A program made the translations under genes and the position numbers. Under the pieces are notes generated by a model. The model was not told the origin of the DNA. It made no database searches and was given only the letters and a program-made list of their open reading frames with translations. A stretch of DNA of 64,000 nucleotides from Pycnococcus provasolii (Eukaryota > Chlorophyta > Pseudoscourfieldiophyceae > Pseudoscourfieldiales): contig CP150586.1 of the NCBI GenBank assembly GCA_049487715.1, positions 310,001 through 374,000 on the forward strand, read 5' to 3'. Positions 37,442-49,814 of the stretch are shown here, one piece after another (within the stretch, counting starts at the first letter, position 1; each line of letters starts with the position of its first letter).

Positions 37442-40400
37442 ATGGCGGGTCGCATCGACCGTCTCACGATACACAACTTCAAGTCGTACAAAAGTACGCA
37501 TGTCGTCGGCCCCTTCGACGAACACTTCACGTCAGTCATCGGGCCGAACGGATCAGGCAAGTCCAACCTCATGGACGCCATCTCGTTCGTCGTCGGCGTG
37601 AGAAGCAGCCACCTGCGAAGTGGACAGGTGAGTGAACTGGTCACAACCGGGGAAAAGAACGCGTACGTCTCGCTCGCATTCGTGCAGCCGAACGGGAACG
37701 AAGTCGTGTTCAGACGTGACATTAAGAATGCGCAGGCGACGTACAGCATCGACGGGAAGACGGTCACGTCCGCGGCGTACCTGGACAGGCTCGCGAGCTT
37801 CGGCGTGCTCACCAAGACGAGAAACTTTCTCGTGTTCCAGGGTGACGTCGAGCAGGTGGCGTCACGCGGGCCGCACGAGCTCGTGCAGCTGTTCGAGCAC
37901 ATCTCGGGCGCAGACGCGCTCGTGCCACGCTACGACGAACTGGAGGCGGAGTGCACCAGCCTCGAGGCGGTGACGCAGTACGCCTTTGGGAAGCGCAAGG
38001 GCGTCATGCTCGAAAAAAAACAGAAGAAGGAGCAGGCTGAGGAGGCTGACAAGTTCAACAGCTTGAAGGAGGAGCTCGCCGAGCAGCGCGCGGAGCTCGC
38101 GCTCGTGCAGCTGCTCTACCACAAGAGCGAGCTGGCGGGCGTGCGGCAGGCGCTTGGGGTGGCGCAGGCATCGTGCGCGGATGTGCACGCGAGCACGATC
38201 GCGCCGCTCCAAAAGGAGCGCGACGACCAGACGGCGAAGCGCAAGAAGGTGCAGACGTCGACGGCATCGGCGGAGAAGCGCCTGAAGGCGGTGGCGGCGG
38301 AGGTGGCGAAGCTGCGGCCAGCCAAGCTGCAGGCGAAGGAGCAGATGGCGCGTCTCGACAAGTCGACAAAGAAGAATGCAGAAGCGCTCAAAAAGCGCGA
38401 GGAGGAGCTGGCGGCTCACAAGGAGGACGTCGCAAAATTGGAGACGGACCTCGGCAAGATTCAGGAGGCGCTCAAGGAGCTGGACGCGAGCGCGTCGTCG
38501 GGTGACAGGGACGCGCTGAAGCTGCAGGAGCAGCACGTCGCGGAGTACCAACGGCTGAAGCAGGTGGCGGGCAGCCGCACGTTCCGCCTCAAGCAGGAGA
38601 TCGACACGCTGAAGCGCTCGCTCCAGGCGGCGGATGCCGAGAAGGCTCGCGTCGAGCAGCAGGCGGTGGACCTCGACGAGCAGGCGACACATCTCAGGCA
38701 GCGCAAGGAGAAGCAGGCGAAGGCGTCGGAGGCACTGGCGTCGCAGAAGGCGGAATTTCGCGCATCGATGGACAGAATGCGCGCGGAGAAGCAGGAGCTC
38801 GCGCAGCGCGCGGAGAAGGAGTCGAAACGGCGCAAGACGCTCGAGAGCAAGTGCGAGGAGCTCGAGGAGAGGTACCGCGACGCGCGCGCGGACATGAAAC
38901 TGAGCGAGGCGGAGCAGCAGCAGCGCCGTGCGCTAGACAGCCTCAGGCGGCTTCACCCGACAACCATCTACGGGCGCATGACGGACTGCATCTCGGTGAC
39001 GCAGAAAAAGTACCACATGCCCGTGACGGTGGTGATGGGACGCAACATGGACGCCATCCTCGTCGAAGATGAGGCGACGGCGAAGAGTTGCATCACGCAC
39101 CTTCGAGAGCAGAAGATGGCGCCCATGACGTTCCTGCCCGTGACGACGATCCAGGCGAAGCAGATCGACGCGCGCCTGCGTTCGCTTGGCGGAACCGCGC
39201 GCCTGATGATGGACGTCGTCACGCCGAACGCCGCGGCGGTGGCTGCGCACCCGAGCGCCGTCGACCTGAAGGCTAAGTTCGAGCGAGCTGCACGCTACGC
39301 CGTCGGCAACACCGTCGTCTGCGACACTCTCGACGAGGCGAGGCGCCTGTGCTTCGGCGGCGGCGCGTCCGCTGCTTCCGCCGGCAGCGCCGCCGCAGCG
39401 TCGGCACCGCCGCCGGGCCCTCGCATCAAGGCGGTGGACCTCGAGGGAACGAAGATTGACAAGAGCGGCGTGATGACTGGCGGAACGATGCACTCGCTCG
39501 CGAATCGCGCAGGACGGTGGTCCGAAGCGCAGTTCGAGGCGGTGCGCAAGGAGCGCACGGAGGCGGAGCGCGAGCTACGCAGCTTGCCCACCGCCGAGCA
39601 GCAGAAGGCTGCCCAGGACGACCTTGCACGGCGTGCCGCGAGCATTCAGCAGCAGCTCGGGTACGCCGAGAAGGATCTCGCGGAGGCTACCAAGACGCTT
39701 GAGACACTCGAGCGCGAGGCGGCGACGCTCGAGGAGGAGAAAAAGCGCACGGCGGCACAGACGGAGAAGCATGCCGCGGAGTATGCCAAGGTGGCAAGCG
39801 AGGTGTCCGGCAAGGAAACTAAGCTGCGTGCCGAGCTCGACGACGTGTTTGGCGACTTTTCGCGCCGCGTGGGTGTCGCGAACATCGCGGAGTTCGAGGA
39901 GAAGCACTTCTCGCAGGTGCAGCAGGTGGCGGCACAACGCTCCAAGCTCACGAAACAGGTGGCGGCGCTGCAGACTCAGATTGAGTACGAGCGCAAGCGC
40001 GGCTTGGCGAAGAAGATGGAGGATCAGCGCGCCAAGCTTCAGGCGGACCAGAAGGAGGCGGACAAGCTCAGGGAGAAGGTGGAGAAGGTGGAGAAGACGG
40101 AGCAGAAGCACGAGGCGGAGCAGAACGAGCTGTCGGAGAAGCTTCTGGCTCTCGGCAAGGAGACGGCGGCGCTCGATGCTGAAATTGCTGAGACGAAGAA
40201 GCAGCTAGCGGCGGAGCAGGCGAAGCTGGCAGGTATCAACCGCAGCATCACGAACATGCAGACGCGAGGCGAGGAGGTTGCAATGAAGGTGCGCGACGTG
40301 CTCGAGAACTGCGAGATGGAAAGCGTCGAGCTTCCGGCGGCTGAGTCGGAGGGGGGTGGCGCGGGCGCGTCGGGAGGCGCTGGCACGAAGCGCGCTGCGA

Positions 40401-41368
40401 AGCGCGCGCGACGCGGTGCAGCTGCCGCTGCCGGTGATGCGGAGATGGCGGATGGCGACGAGCAGGCTGCGGCGGAAGGCACATTCGAAGGAGAGGCTGC
40501 GAACAACGCGCTGACGGAGCTCGAGCACTTCGAGTACACAGGTCTTTCAGGGGACGTCGCGGAGCTGTGCGCGTCTCGCCGCGCCGAGGTGTCGAAGGCG
40601 ACGTCTTCCGAGGCTGAGCAGGCATTCTCGGCGCGCCTCGAGGAGATGCAGAAGGATGTTTCGGACCGCGTGTCGGCACTCGGACGCCTTGCACCTAACC
40701 TGAAGGCTCACGAGCAGTACGAGTCGCTGAAGAAGCAGGAGAGCGCAATGGCTACCGAGGCTGACGAGACGAAGAAAAAATTGAAGGCACTCCAGGAGGA
40801 ATTTAGCGGCGTGCGCGAGGAGCGGAGCAACCGCATCCTGGATGCTTTCAACGCGGTGTCCGGCAAGATTGACGCAATCTACAAGGCGCTGACCAAGTCG
40901 GCTGCGCACCCGCTTGGCGGCACCGCGTATCTGACGCTCGAGGATGACGGCACAGGCAGCGACGAGCCTCACAAGGGTGGCTGCAAGTACACGGCGATGC
41001 CCCCGACGAAGCGATTCCGGGACATGGATCAGCTCTCCGGCGGAGAGCGAACGGTCGCGGCTCTCGCGCTTCTGTTTGCAATCCACGCGTACCAGCCGAG
41101 CCCCTTCTTCGTGCTCGACGAGGTGGACGCTGCGCTTGACGGCGAGAATGTGACGCGCGTGGCGAAGTACATACGCTCGCAATCATCGGCGAAGGATGCG
41201 TCAGCCTTCCAGAGCATCGTCATCAGCCTGAAGGATGCCTTCTACGAGAACGCAAACAGCCTCGTGGGCGTGACGCGTGACAACGAGCGCCGCACGAGCC
41301 GATGCTACACATTCAACCTCGACGGCGTGGAGCCGACGGCTGCGGGCGCTGGCGCCGCTGGCGCATGA
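37442..41368 (+). CDS. SMC1: Cohesin subunit SMC1
   Basis: Core ATPase of cohesin. The ATG at 37442 gives 1308 residues. Walker A is GPNGSGKSNLMDAISFVVG (residues 34-41 for the P-loop), with HLRSGQ and VFQGDVEQVASRGP following as in SMC1. Two long coiled coils surround the hinge (RRLHPTTIYGRMTDCISV ... GGTMHSLANRAGRW). The head ends with QLSGGERTVAALALLFAIHAYQPSPFFVLDEVDAALD. A Gly/Ala-rich insert with basic KRAAKRARRG at about 40370-40450 lies in the second coiled coil; it could be a nuclear signal. One uninterrupted exon. SMC3 is not in this window. Confidence 0.95.
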   Translation: MAGRIDRLTIHNFKSYKSTHVVGPFDEHFTSVIGPNGSGKSNLMDAISFVVGVRSSHLRSGQVSELVTTGEKNAYVSLAFVQPNGNEVVFRRDIKNAQATYSIDGKTVTSAAYLDRLASFGVLTKTRNFLVFQGDVEQVASRGPHELVQLFEHISGADALVPRYDELEAECTSLEAVTQYAFGKRKGVMLEKKQKKEQAEEADKFNSLKEELAEQRAELALVQLLYHKSELAGVRQALGVAQASCADVHASTIAPLQKERDDQTAKRKKVQTSTASAEKRLKAVAAEVAKLRPAKLQAKEQMARLDKSTKKNAEALKKREEELAAHKEDVAKLETDLGKIQEALKELDASASSGDRDALKLQEQHVAEYQRLKQVAGSRTFRLKQEIDTLKRSLQAADAEKARVEQQAVDLDEQATHLRQRKEKQAKASEALASQKAEFRASMDRMRAEKQELAQRAEKESKRRKTLESKCEELEERYRDARADMKLSEAEQQQRRALDSLRRLHPTTIYGRMTDCISVTQKKYHMPVTVVMGRNMDAILVEDEATAKSCITHLREQKMAPMTFLPVTTIQAKQIDARLRSLGGTARLMMDVVTPNAAAVAAHPSAVDLKAKFERAARYAVGNTVVCDTLDEARRLCFGGGASAASAGSAAAASAPPPGPRIKAVDLEGTKIDKSGVMTGGTMHSLANRAGRWSEAQFEAVRKERTEAERELRSLPTAEQQKAAQDDLARRAASIQQQLGYAEKDLAEATKTLETLEREAATLEEEKKRTAAQTEKHAAEYAKVASEVSGKETKLRAELDDVFGDFSRRVGVANIAEFEEKHFSQVQQVAAQRSKLTKQVAALQTQIEYERKRGLAKKMEDQRAKLQADQKEADKLREKVEKVEKTEQKHEAEQNELSEKLLALGKETAALDAEIAETKKQLAAEQAKLAGINRSITNMQTRGEEVAMKVRDVLENCEMESVELPAAESEGGGAGASGGAGTKRAAKRARRGAAAAAGDAEMADGDEQAAAEGTFEGEAANNALTELEHFEYTGLSGDVAELCASRRAEVSKATSSEAEQAFSARLEEMQKDVSDRVSALGRLAPNLKAHEQYESLKKQESAMATEADETKKKLKALQEEFSGVREERSNRILDAFNAVSGKIDAIYKALTKSAAHPLGGTAYLTLEDDGTGSDEPHKGGCKYTAMPPTKRFRDMDQLSGGERTVAALALLFAIHAYQPSPFFVLDEVDAALDGENVTRVAKYIRSQSSAKDASAFQSIVISLKDAFYENANSLVGVTRDNERRTSRCYTFNLDGVEPTAAGAGAAGA

Positions 41369-41459
41369 GGGAAGCCAAGAGCGCCGCTTCCGGCAGCGCC
41401 GTCGCGCTTTGTTGCGCGACTCGATTGGAGTCGCCCAGGCGCGCCTTACGAATCTTAGT

Positions 41460-41464
41460 TGTAA
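41460..41464 (+). terminator. Candidate TGTAA poly(A) signal, SMC1
   Basis: TGTAA 91 nt after the SMC1 stop, within the 255-bp convergent spacer. Confidence 0.45.
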
Positions 41465-41623
41465 ACGAAAGATTCTTTGATGCAGAAATTAGTCTTTTGT
41501 GCCGAAAATCTTCCCAGCCACGATGTGCGCTATCGTAGTCGCGTGGTCTTCCATTTCAAGTGCTAATAATAATAAGACGAAATTTACAGTTGTTACATAC
41601 CAGGTTTAAGCGTTTTATAGGTT

Positions 41624-44600
41624 TTATAGTGATTCGGTAGTACTTAGGAAGCTAAGTTCGCTCGCAAGGCGTACCATGCCACCGCCGCTCTTTCTGTTGT
41701 GGTCGGGTTTGGATGGTGTGGACAAAGAGCTTTGCTTCTGCTTTCGACGCGCCGCGACGCGACTCTCATGTCGCATTGCCTTTTCCATCACCTCGCTGTG
41801 GAATGCCGACTTTTCGCCCGTGCGCACAAAGATCTCGAGTGCGGAATGGAATGCGGCGATTGCGGCGTGAGCTTTTTCAAGATCTCCAAGGAACGGTGGT
41901 GAAATCAATTGCGCCAGGCGGCGCACAGGTCGAACGAGACTGAGCAATTCTATGAATGCCTTGTCAGTTGCCTGAAAAGTCTCGCGCATGTACGCGATCG
42001 TCTCGCGCACGTAGTTAACGGCTGAATTTCGATTCATCTCCGCCTCAACAACGGCATCGCCGTGGGAATCCGTTGGCATCCACGCGCCATCGGTATCCAA
42101 TGCGTCGTAGTACACAATGTTTGCGTCGATGACCTTTTTCAAGCCACGCTGGAGTCGCAGGAAGTCTCCATCGAGTTTTCCCAAGCCTTCCGCGATGACG
42201 CTGCTCAACTTGGAGATTTTATTCAGCATCAATCTCTCCGGCTTATTCGCAACAATTTCAGCGAGTTTGCCCTTGTTCCGCTCAACAAGCTGCACTTTGA
42301 GACGCGCATTTTGTGCTCGATGCTTCTCCTTGATCTCTTCGTCACTGCCTCGCAAAGCTCGATGGCGTTCAAGCAGCGCAACCATGACGCTGTTGTTATG
42401 ACGATGCGCATCGTCGAGTGGCGTTCCACCAAGGCGATCCACCGGGCTGGAATCCACCGTGTGATGCTGCAAGAGCCAGCTTGCCGATTCCAGCATGTCA
42501 TTGCTTGCAGCCAAATGCAAGGCTGTGCGCATGTCATAGTCGCCGCTGTTGAGATTGATGCCGTTCTCGCCGTACGTTCGAAGCATGTCGAGACTATTCT
42601 TCGCGGCAACATCGCAAAGCTGTGTCGCAATGTCCGCACTGCCGACGTGCGCGCCAGCCTTGCGAAGAATCTGCTGAATTTCCGAGTGCTTGTGCCGTAT
42701 GCTGTCCATCAAGGGAGTGCCCTCCCATCTGTCCTCAGGATTAACATTGATTTTCTTCAGGGAAACGAGGTATTGCACCACATCCGCACGATTATTGCTG
42801 GCCGCGAGGTGTAAGGCGGTACGCTTATCATAATCCGCTGCATTTGGATCGACACCACTCTCGACGAAGCGCTTCAGCGCCGCTAGGTCGCCCCTGGCTG
42901 CACAGTCGCAAAGTTTGTTGCCCGCATCCTCCAAATCCATCACAGCCCCTCGTTGCTGCAGGAACGTAACGACGTGGTCGTGCTCATGACGGATTGCATC
43001 GTCGAGTGGTGTACCTCCGTATCTGTCCTGCACGTTCCAATTCGCGCCGAGATCTAGTAGCGCCCTGACGATATGCAGGTGGCCATTCGACGCAGCAAGG
43101 TGAATTGCTGTGCGCTTGTCGTAGTCTCCGTCATCCACCTCAACGTCTTTCGAGTCAAGCAACCGCTTCACCTCGTCAAGGTGTCCACCCGCAGCTGCAG
43201 TGACAAACTGAACAACCTTTTTGTTCTTTTTCTTGTCCTTCGCTTCGTTCAGAACCTTTTTCACCTCATTGGAGTCATCGATGGCACTGGTCGCCGAAGT
43301 CTGACTGCCCGTTTTGCTGCTATTTAGGCTTCCGGTACTTGACTTGCTCATGTAACTCGATGCCGTCGTGGCAGTAGTTGCAGAGCGTGGCGTATTTCCG
43401 TTCTGCGTCATCGAAAGCAGCACGTTCTTCGTCAACTGATCTTCTTCATCCTGATAGAGCTTGAAGAGGGCGGATGAGTCACTACGGGTGATGGCGTACG
43501 TTGTCGTATTCATCGAACGTGCTGAGCGTGCGCTCGTCTGATGGCGCATGGCAAACAGGAAGGCAAATTCGCCAACCATCTCACTCTTGCTCTTGATATC
43601 GGTGACAATCTCGCTCATTTCGCCTTGTGCGTTCTCGACTTCAGCGAATATTTCAATGCTGCCGCTCGAGACAATGTGAAGCTCGCGTGGAACCTCGTTG
43701 ACGTAATACAGAACTGTGTCCGGGGGAAACCGCGTTTCCTTCAGCACGACCGAAAGTGCATCGAGGAAAACCTCTGAGCAGCCTTGAAATAGCGCTACGT
43801 TTCGTAGAAGAGGACGGCTGACGTGACGAGCCACCTGTACCTGCAGAGAATGGCTCAGCTGAGAGAAAATAGTTTGACCGGTGGACATGGCATTTGAATC
43901 GAGCGATGATGACCCGCCTGTGCCTGTGGCGCCACCACCGCCATCCGCACCGTCGCTGAGCTGGTGGATCTCGTTCGCAAGATTGGGAGGCAGATTTTTT
44001 GCCTTGATGAAGGATACGATCGAGCTCATATTTTGCCTTGTTCGAACTAGCTCTTCATCTTGCTTGATGACGGCGTTCGACACTTCACCGAGCACGTAAG
44101 CATATAATGTGACATTGACAAGCATGACGAGGATCGTGAAACTGATCTCATACCAGTTGCTTGGCTCCATCTCACCAACGAGACCGTTTGTTGACACGGA
44201 TGCGCTTACCCAGTAGTACGAAACCACGTAACGCGACAGGATCCCGCCGTCGTTAAGAACGCTCTCATAGCCTAAGCCTTCGTAGTGCTTCAGCCAGGTG
44301 GAGCTATCCTTTTGTAGTCGAGCGATGTAGTACAGCACGCATGCGAGAATGTGCGAAAATCCGAGGAACAGCGGCAGCAAGCCCGACACGATACCCAAGA
44401 AACTATCCGCATTCATGTTCTTCTCTCGCTGCTTGTGATAGCGGATGAGGCGGTGGAGTCTCAACAACTTGAAGATACGAAGCCAAGCCATAAAATCGTA
44501 CTGCGGATTCTTAGAGCTTGCCGCGTACACGAGCAGATCGAGCGGAAATGCGGCGATTAAGTCGATGACGAAGCCGTTTGCCAGGTAGTGGCCAACAATT

Positions 44601-47600
44601 TTCTCCACCTTGACGACGACGACTGAATTCTTGTTGATATACGCGGTAAAGCACTTCAGTACCATGTCAACGAGAAGCATGGCGTCAAGAGTTTGACTAA
44701 CGATAGTGTAGAATATGCCAAGCTCCTGTTGTGTCTGAAAGGCTATGCGCAGCGGCACGTCGATGAAAAAGAAGTAGCAGCAAAGTCGAATGAAGGCTTC
44801 CCACCGCTTCATGTTTTTCGACTGCGGGTCGACAATGTACCAAGGAGCGTCTTGAGGGAGACTCAAACGCGATGACTTGGAGGCAAAGCGCAGGATATTA
44901 TCCGCATCTAACAAGCCTGCTATTTCGGTTCCACCCTTGGAATGAACCATCGTGCTCACAAACTCAGAAATGGACACCAAGCCGTCACCGTTGCCATCCA
45001 AGGCGTCAATCAAATCAAACACCATTTTCTCTTGTTCCACCTTGAGCTCGGTACTGTGATACATCCTCTTGACTAGCTCGCGCACTTCCCATGCTTCGAT
45101 GAAGCCGGTATGATCAATGTCAATTTCATTGAACGCGGCTACAATTTCGTCCAGCCGTTCTTCGGACAATTGCATGCCATAGCGCATGCGCGCCCAAAAA
45201 ACGGTCAGCCTTGTTTTGACGTCCATCATGAGTGATACCATCCACGGGGGAATGCACGATGTTCGGAAGAGAAAGCTCCGCGACTGGCGAATTAGCGCAA
45301 TTTTTCTTTCTGAAGAGCTGCTTCTATCTGAGTTCTTCGACTTGTGCTCGTCGCCGGCATTTCCATTGGGGATGTGTGGCACAGACGCGGCTATTTCAAG
45401 AGAATGTTGAGAAGGAATGGTAGCAGCCTCGTCGAGCTCATAAGCAAGTTCCATGAGGTCATCGTCCATCACGTCTTCTCTGTCCAAATCCACAGACTCG
45501 CGTTCGTAGAAAAGCTCTGAGAAATTCAAACCGCCAGTGTTGGTGAAATGCGAGCGCGTGTCGCCGGCGCTTTCCTCGTCGCTTTCCGCCTGCTCCTCGT
45601 CATTATTCTCGTGCACCCAATGCGAAATGATCAAGTGGAAAAATCTAGCCTTTTGCATTGGTCCATTCTGCAGTTCTGCATTGAGCCAGTAGTTCACCCT
45701 CTTGAGTCCGGGCATACGCTCAACAACAGCCGCGACACTCTCGTAGTGCTCAGCCGTGATGAATTCGTTGGGCACGGTGTCTGCTTCGGCTTTGGCATCT
45801 TTCAATGGCGTGAATGTTGCCGATGACTTTCCTTCATTTTTGATTGCATCAAAAACGTAATCCAGCGCACCGGAAATTTGGTAGACCATCTCGACCGGAT
45901 GCGTGAACTTGGACTGCTTGCTATCACCGGTGGGTACGGCTTGCTGTTGCTTAAGAGCCGGGCTGATGTTCTTGTTCGCGCCATGCGTTCTCATGTACAC
46001 GCTCACTGTATTTCTAAATTCTCGATCAACGAGAAGCTCGCCGATCGAATTCGTCAGAATGCGCATCTGCCGAGTTTTTTCCCTAGGCGCGTGAAGCTGA
46101 AGCGTATTCAGTGCCTTGTGGAGCCAATCCTGCGGAGAAATATCAACTGGATTGTCCTCAACTTGCAGAAGGAAAAGCCGCAGCTGGCTTTCGTATTTGG
46201 CGAGCTGTAAGATCAAGTGATTCCAGTGCTTTGCATCAAAGTCGAGATCAACCTGCACGTGCGCGGCTGCATCACCGCCGCCCCTGCTTGCGCTTCTGCG
46301 CGACTTTTTCGAACGTCTTTCCGAGCCTGATCGCCGATTTGCTGACGATGATCCGTTTAGGTGCTTCGTCCACTTCTCGAGGTGCGATTTGAACTTCCCA
46401 AACTTCTCCTCGACGGTCGCTATTTGCTCCTCCACCTGAAAAATCTCCACTCGCATTTCGGGAACGAGAGGAATAATCATCATCGTGCAGTCAATGGCAA
46501 TCCTGCTGCTGCTCTCGACGTCGGCAGAGACGTAGTCGCCACCAAATTTTCGCATGCGCTTAAAGAGAATGACGACTTCCTGCTTCACCATCTTGACTGT
46601 AGGAGCGGTGGACAATTTCTCAAGAATTGCCGGATCTCCCGATCCGAGCTCGGCACCTTCCTTCTGGAGAAGTACGGCAACGCTGAGATAGTCTCCGCGC
46701 AGAGCATCTTCAAGGGGCGTACCTCCCCACCGATCTTTGACGTTGACCTGAGCACCGTTGCTAATGAGGAAATTTACCGCGAGGAGCTGCCCTTCCGCCG
46801 CGGCAAGGTGCAAGGCACATCGCTGATCGTAGTCACCTTCGTCGACGGGAACGCCATTCTCAACGAGCAGGCGAAGCACTTCGAGGTCGCCTTCGGAAGC
46901 GGCACTGCAGAGCCTATTCGCCGCCTCGTCCATGTTCATCTTACCGCCATTCGCGTAGAGCAGCTTGGCGCATATTTCATGGCCGTGAGTGATGGCATCC
47001 AGTAGAGGCGAACCGGTCCACCTGTCCCTTGCGTTGACATTTGCGCCACGTCGCAGGAGGTACTCCACCACCTGCAGGTTGCCATTGCTCGAGGCGAGAT
47101 GAAGCGCGCATCGATCGTCGTAGTCAGCCGCATCAGGGTTGACACCGTTGTCGAGTAGCGTTCCCAGGCCGTCGAGATCACTTTCCGCAGCCGCCGTGCA
47201 CAATGGTCCAGATGGATCCGCATACGCCACACTTGCCCCATTCTTTGCCAGAATGTCAACAATCTGCTCAAATTTGTTGTTGATTGCATCCTGCATTGGC
47301 GTTTGTCCCCACCTGTCCTTCACGCTGACATCCGCGCCCTCGTTCACAAGCAGCTCCACCACCTTATCTTTGCCCTCCGCGCAGGCGAGGTGCAACGTCG
47401 TTCTGTTGTCGTAATCGTACGCGTCGATGGGTAGGCCCTGATGGATAAGCGATTGCACAGTCTCCACGTCACCCTCGCTGGCAGCAAACGTCATCGCGGA
47501 AAGAGCTTCGTTGTTCCTCCTCTGCAGCGCCTGCTGAATGTACGAGCGAAGGTAGGAGTGCTCCTCGTCGTCCTCGTCGCCACCAAAGCCGCGATTGATG

Positions 47601-48908
47601 AGCGCGGGCGACTCGAGATCGGCGCCAGACTTGCTGAGTCCCACCTGTGCCTCAAGCACGTTCGACAGCATAATGTCCATATGCTCGGGGTAGTTCATGA
47701 TGACATCTTCGAAAGCACTCTTTCGCATGAGAACGATCGTGCAGTCGGAGGTTGTTCTTGCCGTGACGGTGTACGGATGCGGGACGGACATCAAAAAGGA
47801 CAGGTCGCCCACGGCGTTGGGCATTTCCGACTCAGCGCGCAGGACTCTCACAAACTGCCCGTCTCGGTGAAATTCCAGCGAGCCCGATGCAAGAAACACG
47901 AGCTCTCTCGCCATGTCCTTCTCGTGCGCAAGCGTTTCCCCCGGCATGAGGTATTCTTCGACAAGCCGGAGCTGGAACTGCTCGATGAACTGAGTCGTGC
48001 ATCGCTTGAAGAGGTACTTGTTGCGCTGCACGAACCTGCCGTAGTTGTGACTGGCAACCTTCAGCTTGATTGGCAGGGGAAGCATCTTCATCACCTTGGA
48101 GTCGTCCTCGCGTTTCTTGCTGAACTGGAACTCGTAGTGCGAGACTAGGCTCGACTCCAATTCCTCGGGCAGATTTTGCGAGCGGCTCCACTTGTGAACC
48201 TCCGTCAGCTTCTTTCGAAACTCCTCCGCAGCCCTGTCCTTTTTGACGACGTAGTGGAATAGCGTGCCCAAAATGTACGAGTCGAGGATGACGTGCACGT
48301 ATATCGTCAGCACGGAGAAGATCATCTCGTCGTAGCGCTGCGGAACGACATTTTCGTATCCCAGATTTGTCAGGCCGTTGAAACCCTTGTACAGAATGAG
48401 CAGATAGCTCTCCCACTTCGGACTCAATTCCGCGTCGTAGCCAGCCACGCCGCCTTGGATTTCCCACTGCGCGACCCAGGTCATGAGCGTTCGCGTCGCG
48501 CTAAATTTAGAAAGTCGGCTGAGGTAAAAGAATATGCATCCAACCCAGTGCGCGCATCCTATGATGAGCAGGATGAACTTGATGACTGCGAGCTTGCGCA
48601 CATCCACGCGAAGGTTCATCTCCTGCTCGCGGAAGAACGTCACGAGTCCGTGAATGCGAATCGCACGCGGGGCATTTGCCGCGAGTCGCACCCACCAGTA
48701 CGTCGGGTAGTACGCGTCAATCCACATGAGCAAAATGGCGCCCACGTCCAGGAGAAATCTGCCGGTGAGATAGCGATGAATGGCGTCGACGCTGTTGTCG
48801 GACAGAGTTTGCTTCGAGGAGCTCTCCCTTGCCACCGCGATGGTGACTTCGCGCTGCTTCTTGAGCACTTGGCGACTTTTTGTGCGTGATGACGAATGAG
48901 CGGTGGTA

Positions 48909-48940
<32 letters not shown>

Positions 48941-49814
48941 ATCGTCTGCTGACAACAGCTTCGAGCTGAGCAGCTTGTTCTGCTGTCGTATGGACATGGA
49001 GTCGATGTGCAGGCGCTCGGCGCGTCGCCAGGTGAGGTGCACGAGCGTGAGCAGAATGTTCACGCCGAACACGCAGTCTACAATCACCGTGAGGATGAAC
49101 TCCAGCCCTCGCGTCGTCGCCGCGTCGTAGTCGAGTGCAAGGCGCTCGGGCAGTAGGAAGGTTTCCAATATGCACATGAACACCACGACTGCACTCCAGT
49201 CGCCGCCGTACGTCTTTTCGACAAACTCGAGCTTTTCAAACACGCGCAGTTCCAAGTAGCGTTCTCCGCGCCGCTTTTCTTCGCCAGCCAAGTTGAATCT
49301 GACGCGCCGCAACTTTTTTAGCCTGTTTGGGGTCGTTTGCGGTTTTCTTGAGTATGCTCTTGACACCGAGGGAACCACTACTATCGCCGACGCGATTTGC
49401 GTTTCCTTTGGAGTTGAATGACGACCGTCGCTGCGGCTTCTTCTTGGAGGAAGAAGAAGACGACGACGACGACTTTGACTTTTTTTTTTCTTTCGACGCA
49501 TTAGCATTAGCATGAGCAGAAGAAGATTGTTTCGAAGAGGTTGTTGTTGTTTCTGGTGCGTACTTGCGGCCTGCATGCGACACTGATGGTAACGACGACT
49601 TCGAGTTTCGTGTACCTTCTCCTTCTTCTCCTCGCTGTCTTTGTTGTCGTCGTCGTGAAGACTGTTCCAGGCTGGAGTCGTCAACGAAGTTATCAGGAAG
49701 CGGCGAAGGCGAAGGCGAAGGCGAAGGCCCGTGCTCTGCATACGCAAGCAAGACACCACCACCCTCCGAGCCCACCACCGAGTGTGAGGCCGCAGGAGGA
49801 GGAGGAGGAGGCAT
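41624..49814 (-). CDS. Giant double CNBD/ankyrin ion channel with EF-hands
   Basis: About 2,700 residues with two complete channel units in one chain. Unit 1: six-helix channel (49.2-48.2 kb), pore GFNGLTNLGYENVVPQ, a C-linker, cyclic-nucleotide-binding fold (48.1-47.65 kb), then about nine ankyrin repeats (47.5-46.65 kb). A linker leads to two canonical EF-hands (DIDHTGFIEAWE and DGNGDGLVSISE, 45.2-44.9 kb). Unit 2: another six-helix channel with a clear S4 (LRIFKLLRLHRLIRYHK), pore region SASVSTNGLVGEM, CNBD (43.9-43.45 kb), about nine more ankyrin repeats (43.2-42.3 kb) and a helical tail. Each half resembles a plant AKT-type or CNG/HCN channel. Neither pore has GYGD. The ATG at 49814 is in a different frame from the main ORF; a short intron near 49.34 kb would join them. 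TGTAA on this strand follows at 41.59 kb. Confidence 0.85.
49313..49364 (-). other. Candidate 52-nt intron at the channel N-terminus
   Basis: On the minus strand, GTCAAG...AAAAAG. It would join the ATG-49814 frame (MPPPPPPAASHSVVG...) to the main frame at LRRVRFNLAGEEKRRG in phase 0. A frameshift is the alternative. If not spliced, the first frame encodes GVKSILKK just before. Confidence 0.4.
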
